The position numbers were made by a program, and so were the translations under genes. Shown piece after piece: positions 1 through 6,432 of a DNA stretch of 7,164 nt; the first letter of the stretch is position 1, and each line of letters starts with the position of its first letter. Origin of the DNA: Singulisphaera sp. GP187 (GTDB lineage Bacteria; Pseudomonadota; Gammaproteobacteria; Burkholderiales; Burkholderiaceae_C); the NCBI GenBank assembly GCA_943327965.2, contig CALPYQ020000084.1:1-7164 (forward strand), in the 5' to 3' direction. The notes below the pieces were generated by a model. It did no database searches and was not told the origin of the DNA. It saw only the letters and a list, made by a program, of their open reading frames with translations.

Positions 1-2100
1 AAAAAATTCATCCTCAACCCGCTTAGTTTTGCCTTGTTGGCATTGTTTTCCAGTTCCACCGCTTTTTCCCAATCAGACACCGTGGTTGTTTCTGGTTCTC
101 GCGCCGAAACCAAACTCTCTGAAACCCCCGTCTCTATCGGCGCTGTCAGTCGCAACCAATGGGACCAAGACAAGGCCAAGTCGGTGGGCGAAATGATCAA
201 CCGGATACCCGGTGTTTTTTGGAACGATTTGGGCAACGAGCAACACAGCATGGCCATTCGTCAACCCATTAGCACCGGCGCGGTGTATCAGTACTTGGAA
301 GACGGTATTCCAATTAGGCCCTTGGGTGTGTTCAATCACAACAGCTTGAATGAAACCAATATGAATGGTTCCAGTGCGGTTGAAGTGGTGAAAGGTGCGG
401 CTTCCTCTTTGTACGGAAGCAATGCCGTGGGCGGTGCTGTGAATTTCTTGACGCAAAGACCATCTCGCTCACCCACAGGCTATTTGGGATACCGCCGTGA
501 CAACACAGATGGGTTTTATCGCGTCGATTCTGGTGCAAGCAATACTTGGGGCAACTTGGGCCTTCGATTTTCACACTACAGCTCTGAGCGCAACGCTACC
601 AATTGGCAGCAATACAGTGGCGGCAAAAAAGACTCTTTCACCTTGCGGGGTGATTATGAATTGAGCCCCAGCAGTTGGCTGCGTGCTTCACTGGTTCATA
701 CAGATTTAGATGCCGACATGACGGGCAGTCTTTTTGAAAATGACTACCGTAGCAACCCCAGTAAGAGCATCAACACCTTTACTTGGCGCAAAGACAAAAC
801 CACGCGTGCCAATGTGGCTTGGGAGGGAGAGACCACTTCCAAAGGGGTGACAACCCTCACCTTTTTTGCGCGCAACAACGATCACGGGCAACTCCCTGCT
901 TACACCATCAGTGGCTGTGCAGGAACTGTGTGCCGAGGCACCATCAACAACAACCATGTCGAGTCTTTGGGCTTTGATGCCAAACATGTTCAGCGCTTGG
1001 ACTGGTTGAGTGCCCGTTTGGTTTCTGGTGTTTACATTGACCGCAGCCAAAACGATTATGTGTCGGATAATTTGAGAATTACGCGAGATGCAGTGTCTGG
1101 TGTTTACCAGTCTTACGTGCTGAACAATGTTGCCAGCCCTGCAGGTGTGAGGGACTACGGCGCTGGCATTGCCAATGATGCGCTTTTTGCCCAGCTTGAA
1201 TTCACGCCCGCTCAGAACTTTAGAGTGGTGGCGGGTGCACGTTACGACACCATCACTTATGATTTTGTTAACAATCTTTTACCAAGCGCTAATTTTGGGG
1301 CGGCTAACGAAACACGCAGTTTCTCTCGCATCAGTCCCAAAGTAGGTGCAACGTATGCACTGTCAAATACCCAAAGTTTGTATGCCAACCTAAGCCAAGG
1401 TTTTACGCCGCCTGAAGTCAGTCAGCTCTATGGCAAAACAGCTGTTCCAGATTTAAAACCATCGGTTTACAACAACCAAGAAATTGGCTGGCGCGCTCTG
1501 TTTAGTAACAGCATTCGTTTTGATTCTGCTTTGTATCAGCTTGAAGGAAAGGACACCATCGTGTCCTACACCTCTGAAGTGGGCGACAGCTTCAACAAGA
1601 ACGCAGGTAAGACTCGGAGCCGAGGCGTGGAGTTGTCGTTCTCTCAGCAATTGCCAGAATGGGATTGGCGCGTGGGTGCCACTTGGGCCAAACACGAATT
1701 TGTCAATTACTTGGTGAGTGCCAAAGTTGGCGCAGTGGAAGACTACTCTGGCAAATCGATGCCGCAAGCCCCAGCCCACACTTTGAATGCGCAAATTGGT
1801 TGGAAGTTCACACCCAATTCACGCATTGCCGTGGGCTTGGTCAAGCAAGGCAGCTATTGGATGAACAACCTCAATACGGTTCGCTATGAGGGTCATACTT
1901 TGTTGAATGTAACGGCTACGCACAAATTGCAAGGTGGCTTTGAAGTTTGGGGCCAGGTGCGGAACCTCAACAATGAACGCTATGCAGACAGTGCATCCAG
2001 CTCCTACAAAAGTGGCACCTTCTCGCCCAATTCACAAAACACATATTCACCCGGCGCACCACGCAGCGTGATGCTGGGTGTGACCCTGTCTTTTCTCTAA
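1..2100 (+). CDS. TonB-dependent outer-membrane receptor (5' end outside window)
   Basis: Outer-membrane beta-barrel transporter that would import a metal chelate or similar substrate, energised by TonB-ExbBD. The frame is open from base 1, and the first visible residues (KKFILNPLSFALLALFSSST) form a lysine-plus-hydrophobic signal peptide with probable cleavage near AFS|Q at residue 23. The real start is therefore a codon or so before the window; the in-frame TTG at 34 falls inside the signal peptide and is not the start. DTVVVSGSR (residues 26-34) looks like a TonB box. The plug domain spans about 26-155, with YLEDGIPIRP and VEVVKGAASSLYGSNAVGGA as its hallmark motifs. The barrel runs from about 160 to 699 and ends in a typical C-terminal strand, GVTLSFL. 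Two cysteines (306 and 311) probably sit in an extracellular loop. The total of about 700 residues is normal for the family. It is followed 18 bp later by a PepSY membrane protein, suggesting an operon. The family call is firm; the substrate (siderophore, heme, copper or other) cannot be read from sequence. Confidence 0.93.
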   Translation, partial: KKFILNPLSFALLALFSSSTAFSQSDTVVVSGSRAETKLSETPVSIGAVSRNQWDQDKAKSVGEMINRIPGVFWNDLGNEQHSMAIRQPISTGAVYQYLEDGIPIRPLGVFNHNSLNETNMNGSSAVEVVKGAASSLYGSNAVGGAVNFLTQRPSRSPTGYLGYRRDNTDGFYRVDSGASNTWGNLGLRFSHYSSERNATNWQQYSGGKKDSFTLRGDYELSPSSWLRASLVHTDLDADMTGSLFENDYRSNPSKSINTFTWRKDKTTRANVAWEGETTSKGVTTLTFFARNNDHGQLPAYTISGCAGTVCRGTINNNHVESLGFDAKHVQRLDWLSARLVSGVYIDRSQNDYVSDNLRITRDAVSGVYQSYVLNNVASPAGVRDYGAGIANDALFAQLEFTPAQNFRVVAGARYDTITYDFVNNLLPSANFGAANETRSFSRISPKVGATYALSNTQSLYANLSQGFTPPEVSQLYGKTAVPDLKPSVYNNQEIGWRALFSNSIRFDSALYQLEGKDTIVSYTSEVGDSFNKNAGKTRSRGVELSFSQQLPEWDWRVGATWAKHEFVNYLVSAKVGAVEDYSGKSMPQAPAHTLNAQIGWKFTPNSRIAVGLVKQGSYWMNNLNTVRYEGHTLLNVTATHKLQGGFEVWGQVRNLNNERYADSASSSYKSGTFSPNSQNTYSPGAPRSVMLGVTLSFL

Positions 2101-2118
2101 TTCAACTTCAAAACTTTT

Positions 2119-3489
2119 ATGACTTCTACCTTTGCTCCGCTAAAAGCACGTCGCAGAAGCCTGCTGTGGCGCTTGCATTTTTGGTCGGCTTTGATTGCCA
2201 GCCCATTTGTCCTGGTGGCTTGCTTAACCGGATTGCTCTATGTGTTTACGCCGCAAATTGAGCGATCTTTGCATGGCCACTTAGACACAGTGGTGCCGCA
2301 AGCGCAGGTCCGTCCGTTGGACGATGCTGTGGCAGCAGCGCAAGCCGTTATGCCAGAAGGCTGGACTTTGCATTCTGTCATTCCAGCCTATGAGGCCAAT
2401 GACAGTGTGCGTGTTGCGTTTTCTGCACCCGTGCAAGACCAAGCCAAAGGTGGAGGCCATTCCGGTCATGGTGGGGGTACGCCAAAAGCGGAAGGCAAAG
2501 CTCAGTTTTTGCGAGCCAACTTCGGTATACCTGCCAAGGCCACGGTGGTCTATGTCAATCCCTACACCGCCGAGGTACTGGGTCAATTGAAAGAGTCCGA
2601 CAGATTTGCCACTTGGGCACGCAAACTGCATTCCAGTTTGTTACAGGGAGACAGTTGGCGGTGGATGATTGAGCTGGCCGCAAGTTGGACCATGGTGATG
2701 TTGGTAACGGGCGTGTTTTTGTGGTGGCCCGTCGCAGGGCAATCTGGCTTGCCACAAAAAGACGCCAAAGGACGAACTTCTTGGCGTCAATGGCATTCGT
2801 TCATTGGCGTGGCGCTTGGCTTAATTAGTTTTGTAATTTTGGTAACGGGATTGACATGGAGTCAAAACGCAGGAAGCCAAATTAAGTGGGCACGCGATGC
2901 CACGGGTCAGACGCCTCCGCGAATACCTGCCAAATTCAAATCAAGCCCAGCGGAGGGGGTGAAGGCTTTGACTTGGGCGCAAGCTTTCGCTGCCATTCGC
3001 CGTGAAGCACCCGATGTGTCCATGATGATGATGGCACCCAAAGGCCCTGAAGGTGTTTGGCGCGCCAATCAAATGGACAGAGGCGATCCCACCAAACGCT
3101 TTGATCTGTTGCTAGACGCCTATACAGGCGAAAAACTTTATTACAGTGGCTGGGCTGAGCAAACAGCCTTTGGCAAAGCAACTGCCATTGGCATTCCATT
3201 CCACCGAGGTGAGTTCGGTGTATGGAATCAAATTTTGTTGTTTGTATTTGGCGCCAGTATTTTGTTCTCAGTGGTTTCTGGCTGGGTCATGTTCTTTAAG
3301 CGCCGTCAATCTGGATCGACTATTTGGCCCGTGTTGCTACCAGGCGCATGGCGAAGTGTGAGTCCCTGGGCTTACTTGGGCGGTGCATTCATGTTGATTG
3401 CCATGCCGGTGTTGGCCATTTCTGCCGTGCCTGTTGCAGTCATTGAACTTTGGCGCGGCCTAAGGATGGCCAAAGCTAATGGCCGATAA
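2119..3489 (+). CDS. PepSY-associated transmembrane protein (putative metal/siderophore reductase partner)
   Basis: Inner-membrane protein of 456 residues in the PepSY-TM family, which includes proteins implicated in reductive release of iron from siderophores (FoxB/FpvG type). Five hydrophobic segments are visible at about 22-44, 182-204, 226-248, 369-393 and 415-445, with two periplasm-sized regions (45-180 and 249-368). Histidines at or near helix ends (H20 in RLHFW, H171 in KLHSS, H226 in QWHSF, H362 in FHRGEFG) match the family pattern and are candidate heme or metal ligands; that role is inference. Unusual additions are a flexible Gly/His stretch (GGGHSGHGGG, 111-120) and a Met cluster (SMMMM, 301-305). 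It lies 18 bp after the receptor gene, and no clear Shine-Dalgarno precedes the ATG, so translation may be coupled to the receptor. The reductase role and the metal are inferred from family and neighbour, not shown. Confidence 0.85.
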   Translation: MTSTFAPLKARRRSLLWRLHFWSALIASPFVLVACLTGLLYVFTPQIERSLHGHLDTVVPQAQVRPLDDAVAAAQAVMPEGWTLHSVIPAYEANDSVRVAFSAPVQDQAKGGGHSGHGGGTPKAEGKAQFLRANFGIPAKATVVYVNPYTAEVLGQLKESDRFATWARKLHSSLLQGDSWRWMIELAASWTMVMLVTGVFLWWPVAGQSGLPQKDAKGRTSWRQWHSFIGVALGLISFVILVTGLTWSQNAGSQIKWARDATGQTPPRIPAKFKSSPAEGVKALTWAQAFAAIRREAPDVSMMMMAPKGPEGVWRANQMDRGDPTKRFDLLLDAYTGEKLYYSGWAEQTAFGKATAIGIPFHRGEFGVWNQILLFVFGASILFSVVSGWVMFFKRRQSGSTIWPVLLPGAWRSVSPWAYLGGAFMLIAMPVLAISAVPVAVIELWRGLRMAKANGR

Positions 3490-3506
3490 CATGGACCTCA
3501 GTCAAA

Positions 3507-3863
3507 TTACTGCGTGCAAGTTCTGGTGCGGGTGATGGTGCCGTCGGAACTCTGAACTTCGGTCCATGGGGTGCACGTGGGGTTTTGCAGAGTGGTGTAT
3601 TCGGATTGCTGCTGAATGACCACGGGTGCTTGTTGGTAAACCACGGAGGGTTGTTGTACAACGATGGGCTGAGGTTTGATGGCTTGATAAACAATGAGGC
3701 CCCCAATGGCCGCTGGCACTGTCCAGCCCCATCCGCCACCAATATGACCCCGAGCTTGGTGCCCATGATGCCCGTAGTGACCGTGGTACCGATGACCATG
3801 ATGCTGCGCCATGGCAGCAGAAGCACTCAGAGTGAGCAGTACAAGTGCAATCAGTTTTTTCAT
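3507..3863 (-). CDS. Small secreted histidine-rich protein, function unknown
   Basis: A 118-residue exported protein. The start at 3863 is chosen because AGGAG (3870-3874, minus strand) lies 6 nt upstream and a clean signal peptide follows (MKKLIALVLLTLSASAAMA, predicted cut before Q20). The longer in-frame version starting at 3905 adds only 14 non-signal residues. The mature N-terminus has nine histidines within residues 21-40 (HHGHRYHGHYGHHGH and onward), a likely metal-binding patch. A glycine-rich hydrophobic stretch follows (43-62; possible membrane anchor), then a Gln/Val/Pro-rich repeat-like segment (64-86; VVQQP, VVYQQ, VVIQQQ). The C-terminus has two cysteines (97 and 116) framing TPWTEVQSSDGTITRTRT, which could form a disulfide. 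It converges on the PepSY gene with a 17-bp gap and diverges from the SUMF1-like gene. I do not recognise a named family. Metal buffering or chaperoning is a hypothesis from composition and neighbours. Confidence 0.78.
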   Translation of the reverse strand: MKKLIALVLLTLSASAAMAQHHGHRYHGHYGHHGHQARGHIGGGWGWTVPAAIGGLIVYQAIKPQPIVVQQPSVVYQQAPVVIQQQSEYTTLQNPTCTPWTEVQSSDGTITRTRTCTQ

Positions 3864-3928
3864 GGGGTTCTCCTGTTTATGCTTCAATAACGCAGTAACA
3901 AGCATATCGGTTTACTGACCACAGGTAA
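3864..3928. promoter_or_regulatory. Divergent intergenic region between His-rich protein and SUMF1-like genes
   Basis: This 65-bp AT-leaning gap must hold the start signals for both flanking genes, because each gene's other end faces a convergent neighbour. The only clear element is the minus-strand AGGAG ribosome site at 3870-3874. No convincing -35/-10 pair or long palindrome stands out on either strand. Co-regulation of the two genes from here is plausible but not shown. Confidence 0.4.
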
Positions 3929-4705
3929 ATGTTCAAAATGAATACCTCTTTATTCAAAATTTTTTTGCTGCTGGCCCTGTTTGCCAATCCAGCTTGGGCT
4001 CAAAGTCGCAAGCCCGCCCAAGAGCTGGGTGCGCAAACGCTGGTCCATGGTTTGTTGTGGGATGTGCATGAAGTGTCGGTGGCGCAAGTCAAGCGTTATG
4101 CCGCTGCCAGTGGCTTTGTCAGCCAGGCAGAAAAAGAGGGCGGTGGCTTTATTTACGAGTCTGGCTGGACTCAAAAAAAGGGCTGGAATTGGCGTGCGCC
4201 ATTTGGTGTGACAGCGCAGGACGCAGAGCCTGCCGTTCATTTGACATTCGATGAAGCGCAGCAAATTTGTCGTGCCCAAGGCAGAAGATTGCCAACCGAT
4301 ACCGAATGGGTCAAGGCCGCTTTCTTGGAGCAGAGGGACAATCCGCCCCCAGGCTTTGTGAAAGGTCAGCGTTACCCTTATCCAAATGGACAAAGTGCAC
4401 GCGAGAGTCATTGCCTCAATGGTTGCGGAAACTATTCAGGGCAGGCGCCAAAGGGCGCATTGTGGCGAGGTGTTGGGCATGTCTTGGTCATGAGCACGCC
4501 CGCAGGCGTTAACGGCTTGCATGAGATGGGCGGCAATGCATGGGAATGGGTCGACTCTGGCCAAGGTTCTGAAAGAGTGACCCGCAGTGCGTCATGGTGG
4601 TACGACGCAGACAGACAAAAAGAATCTGACCTGGCAACCAAACCCAGAGACACCCGGGTTGGTTACATTGGCTTCAGATGTGTCCAAGACAAAGCTTCAA
4701 ATTAG
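3929..4705 (+). CDS. Secreted SUMF1/FGE-like domain protein lacking the catalytic cysteines
   Basis: A 258-residue exported protein of the formylglycine-generating-enzyme sulfatase-modifying-factor (SUMF1/EgtB/PvdO) superfamily. A signal peptide occupies residues 1-24, with probable cleavage AWA|Q. Family hallmarks run in order: [18 protein letters not shown] (48-65), [27 protein letters not shown] (101-127), the pair HCLNGC (161-166), [18 protein letters not shown] (193-210), [11 protein letters not shown] (216-226) and GYIGFRCV (245-252). In true FGE the GGSYMC...C segment carries the two copper-binding catalytic cysteines; the aligned positions here are Tyr225 and about Gln230, so formylglycine formation is unlikely. 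Other family members act in siderophore maturation (PvdO) or beside copper nitrite reductase (NirV), so an accessory periplasmic role is possible. Start: ATG 3929 has AGG only 3 nt upstream, whereas ATG 3938 (MNTSLFK) has it 12 nt away; either leaves the signal peptide intact. Its stop overlaps that of the convergent hydratase gene. Confidence 0.85.
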   Translation: MFKMNTSLFKIFLLLALFANPAWAQSRKPAQELGAQTLVHGLLWDVHEVSVAQVKRYAAASGFVSQAEKEGGGFIYESGWTQKKGWNWRAPFGVTAQDAEPAVHLTFDEAQQICRAQGRRLPTDTEWVKAAFLEQRDNPPPGFVKGQRYPYPNGQSARESHCLNGCGNYSGQAPKGALWRGVGHVLVMSTPAGVNGLHEMGGNAWEWVDSGQGSERVTRSASWWYDADRQKESDLATKPRDTRVGYIGFRCVQDKASN

Positions 4706-5481
4706 CGATTCGAAAATTTGGCAGCGCGCTTGTTCAAGAAGGCATCCATGCCTTCTTTTTGATCTTCCGTGGCAAACATGGCATGGAACAAACGGCGTTC
4801 AAACATCACCCCATCGCTCAAGCCGCTTTCAAAGGCACGGTTGACGCTTTCCTTGGCTGCCATGACGGCCAGTTGCCCCATGTCGCTGATGAGCAAGGCC
4901 ACGCCCAAGCACTCTTCCATCAATTTGTCGGTGGGCACAATGCGGCTGACAAGGCCAGCGCGCTCGGCTTCTGTGGCATCCATCATGCGGCCCGTGAGGA
5001 CCAAGTCCATGGCTTTGGATTTGCCAATGGCGCGGGGCAAGCGTTGGGTGCCACCAGCGCCAGGAATGATGCCCAGTTTGATTTCGGGCTGACCAAATTT
5101 GGCGTTTTCTGCGGCAATGATGAAATCGCACATCATGGCCAATTCACAGCCACCACCTAAGGCAAAGCCGCTGACGGCCGCAATGACGGGCTTGCGAACG
5201 CTGCGAATGGTTTCCCAGTTGCGGGTAATGAAGTCGCCTTTGTAGACGTCATTGAAGTTGTGTTTGGCCATGGCCGAAATATCGGCGCCGGCTGCAAAGG
5301 CTTTTTCACTGCCGGTCACAATGATGCAACCAATGGCATCGTCGGCATCAAAGGCCTTGAGGGCTGCGCCCAACTCGTCCATCAGGGGGCCGTTCAAGGC
5401 ATTCAAGGCTTTGGGGCGGTTGAGGGTGATGATGCCAACTTTGCCGCCTTCGGTGCGGACTTCGATGTTTTCGTAGGTCAA
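4702..5481 (-). CDS. Enoyl-CoA hydratase (crotonase family), TTG start
   Basis: Hydrates 2-trans-enoyl-CoA to 3-hydroxyacyl-CoA in beta-oxidation-type pathways; cytoplasmic. The 259-residue length matches classical bacterial and mitochondrial crotonases. Oxyanion-hole segments are AFAAGADI (61-68) and [15 protein letters not shown] (105-119). Both catalytic glutamates of crotonase are present: Glu113 in GGGCE and Glu133 in [20 protein letters not shown]. The C-terminal [10 protein letters not shown] is also typical. The start is taken as TTG at 5481, because GGAG (5489-5492) stands 7 nt upstream and the protein then begins MTYENIEV at the usual family position. The more upstream TTG at 5511 would put this ribosome site inside the gene. 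It diverges from paaG, so it could serve as the 2,3-dehydroadipyl-CoA hydratase (PaaF role) or as a general fatty-acid hydratase. Catalytic class is sure, pathway only inferred. Confidence 0.93.
   Translation of the reverse strand: MTYENIEVRTEGGKVGIITLNRPKALNALNGPLMDELGAALKAFDADDAIGCIIVTGSEKAFAAGADISAMAKHNFNDVYKGDFITRNWETIRSVRKPVIAAVSGFALGGGCELAMMCDFIIAAENAKFGQPEIKLGIIPGAGGTQRLPRAIGKSKAMDLVLTGRMMDATEAERAGLVSRIVPTDKLMEECLGVALLISDMGQLAVMAAKESVNRAFESGLSDGVMFERRLFHAMFATEDQKEGMDAFLNKRAAKFSNR
4736..4760 (+). terminator. Candidate intrinsic terminator of the SUMF1-like gene, inside the hydratase gene
   Basis: AAGAAGGCAT (4736-4745) and ATGCCTTCTT (4748-4757) are exact reverse complements separated by CC, forming a 9-bp stem with a four-base loop, followed immediately by TTT to 4760. 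It begins 30 nt after the SUMF1-like stop codon and reads in the plus direction. It lies wholly within the C-terminal codons (KEGMDAFL) of the minus-strand hydratase. Part of the symmetry is a by-product of codons for Glu-Gly and Ala-Phe, and the stem has only 4 GC pairs in 10, so termination activity is uncertain. Confidence 0.5.
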
Positions 5482-5488
5482 AACTTTT

Positions 5489-5492
5489 CTCC
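5489..5492 (-). promoter_or_regulatory. Ribosome binding site deciding the hydratase TTG start
   Basis: GGAG on the minus strand, 7 nt from the TTG at 5481. It is the only good Shine-Dalgarno upstream of the conserved N-terminus, and no ATG is available there, so it supports a TTG start. Confidence 0.65.
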
Positions 5493-5520
5493 AAACAAAT
5501 AATGAGTGCAACTGTCCCCA

Positions 5521-5549
5521 ACTATAACGGGATGAAAATGATGCTTAAA
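5521..5549 (-). promoter_or_regulatory. Possible promoter of the hydratase gene
   Basis: On the minus strand TATAGT (5521-5526) resembles a -10 box (5 of 6 consensus bases). Seventeen nt upstream is TTTAAG (5544-5549), a poor -35 (3 of 6). The position suits a transcript starting about 30 nt before the TTG codon, with the palindromic operator lying just upstream of the -35. Weak motif evidence only. Confidence 0.3.
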
Positions 5550-5561
5550 TCAAGGGAAAAT

Positions 5562-5587
5562 ATTAACCAACCGATCGGTCGGTTAAT
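5562..5587. promoter_or_regulatory. TetR-family operator palindrome (PaaR-like) between hydratase gene and paaG
   Basis: A 26-bp inverted repeat centred between 5574 and 5575. Twelve of thirteen base pairs are symmetric; the single mismatch is 5569/5580. The core ACCGATCGGT is perfectly palindromic and is flanked by ATTAACC and GGTTAAT. Repeated ACCG/CGGT half-sites of this kind are typical of TetR-family regulators of acyl-CoA and phenylacetate catabolism, including PaaR in betaproteobacteria, which is released by phenylacetyl-CoA. It ends 41 nt before the paaG start and begins 81 nt from the hydratase start, so it could repress both. The cognate regulator is not encoded in the window, so the name PaaR is inference. 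Confidence 0.75.
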
Positions 5588-5628
5588 GGTACATTTCTGT
5601 TTTCTAACGCATTTTTAGAGATTTCACC

Positions 5629-6432
5629 ATGACCCAAGACAGCCCTTTGACAGTGACCTTCGAAAAACGTGGCGCCGTTGCCTTGGTGACGCTCAACCGC
5701 CCACAGTCTTTGAACAGCTTCACACGTCAAATGCACCACGACTTGTGGGCCGCTTTGGACCAAGCGGAAGCAGATCCAGAAATCAGGGCCACGGTGTTGA
5801 CTGGCGCAGGTCGCGGTTTTTGTGCAGGTGCCGATTTGTCTGAATTTGATTTCACGCCAGGCCCCGATGCCATTGAGCGTGCCGATCCTGGCCCCATCAT
5901 TGAACAAGCTTTCAACCCCACCACTCGCCGCTTGCAAGCCATGCGCATGCCGGTCATTGCAGCGGTCAATGGCGTGGCGGCTGGCGCGGGTGCTTCAGTG
6001 GCCATGGCCTGTGACATTGCCATCGCCGCACCGCAGGCCAGCTTCATTCAGGCCTTTAGCAAAATTGGACTCATACCCGATGCGGGCAGCAGCTGGCTGT
6101 TGGTCGAGCGATTGGGCATGCCCCGCGCCTTGGCCTTGGCCATGACGGGCGATAAATTGGGGGCACAACAAGCCAAAGACTGGGGCATGATTTGGGACGT
6201 GGCCGACGACTGCGTGGCCGCTGCAATCACCATGGCCGAGAAATTGGCAAGCATGCCCACCAAGGCCTTGGTGACCACTCGCAAACTCATGATGGGCGCA
6301 CACACACGCAGCTTGTCTGACCAACTGGACCAAGAGCGCGACGCGCAATCGGCCATGGGCAAAACACACGATTATTTCGAAGGCGTGCAAGCCTTCTTGG
6401 AAAAACGTCCTGCTGTCTTCAAAGGCGAATGA
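5629..6432 (+). CDS. paaG: 1,2-epoxyphenylacetyl-CoA isomerase PaaG
   Basis: Crotonase-fold isomerase of aerobic phenylacetate degradation, converting ring-1,2-epoxyphenylacetyl-CoA to the oxepin (2-oxepin-2(3H)-ylideneacetyl-CoA); E. coli PaaG also acts as a delta3,delta2-enoyl-CoA isomerase. The 267 residues include the oxyanion-hole motifs GFCAGADL (63-70) and GVAAGAGASVAMACD (115-129). The first crotonase glutamate is absent (GAGAS instead of GGGCE), and the isomerase acid is Asp151 in IGLIPDAGSSWLL, the PaaG signature. Start at ATG 5629 is supported by AGAGA (5617-5621) 7 nt upstream and by the family N-terminus. It is the first gene of an operon: its stop overlaps the paaI start (ATGA), and paaK follows. 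The palindromic operator lies 41 nt upstream, implying phenylacetyl-CoA-responsive control. The paaI and paaK neighbours make the assignment strong against a generic hydratase. Confidence 0.93.
   Translation: MTQDSPLTVTFEKRGAVALVTLNRPQSLNSFTRQMHHDLWAALDQAEADPEIRATVLTGAGRGFCAGADLSEFDFTPGPDAIERADPGPIIEQAFNPTTRRLQAMRMPVIAAVNGVAAGAGASVAMACDIAIAAPQASFIQAFSKIGLIPDAGSSWLLVERLGMPRALALAMTGDKLGAQQAKDWGMIWDVADDCVAAAITMAEKLASMPTKALVTTRKLMMGAHTRSLSDQLDQERDAQSAMGKTHDYFEGVQAFLEKRPAVFKGE

Noticed and set aside
34..36. TTG as the start codon of the receptor
   Set aside because: It lies inside the signal peptide, and the frame is open to base 1 with the Lys-Lys n-region upstream; the true start is outside the window.
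3022..3035. ATG trinucleotide run as a microsatellite
   Set aside because: Only four ATG units, encoding the Met cluster of the PepSY protein in frame; too short to call a repeat locus.
3468..3484. GGCCA...TGGCC hairpin near the end of the PepSY gene as a terminator
   Set aside because: Stem of only 5 bp with no T run on either strand; it lies in coding sequence.
3585..3890. Plus-strand open frame opposite the His-rich gene
   Set aside because: No signal peptide, domain or ribosome site; the minus-strand frame has a perfect signal peptide and Shine-Dalgarno, so this is its shadow.
4678..5160. 160-codon plus-strand open frame opposite the hydratase gene
   Set aside because: Antisense reading of a firmly identified enzyme; its His/Gln-rich composition reflects the complement of hydratase codons.
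5588..5628. A clear sigma-70 promoter for paaG downstream of the palindrome
   Set aside because: TACATT at 5590-5595 is a fair -10, but no acceptable -35 sits at the right distance; the promoter probably overlaps the operator but cannot be placed.
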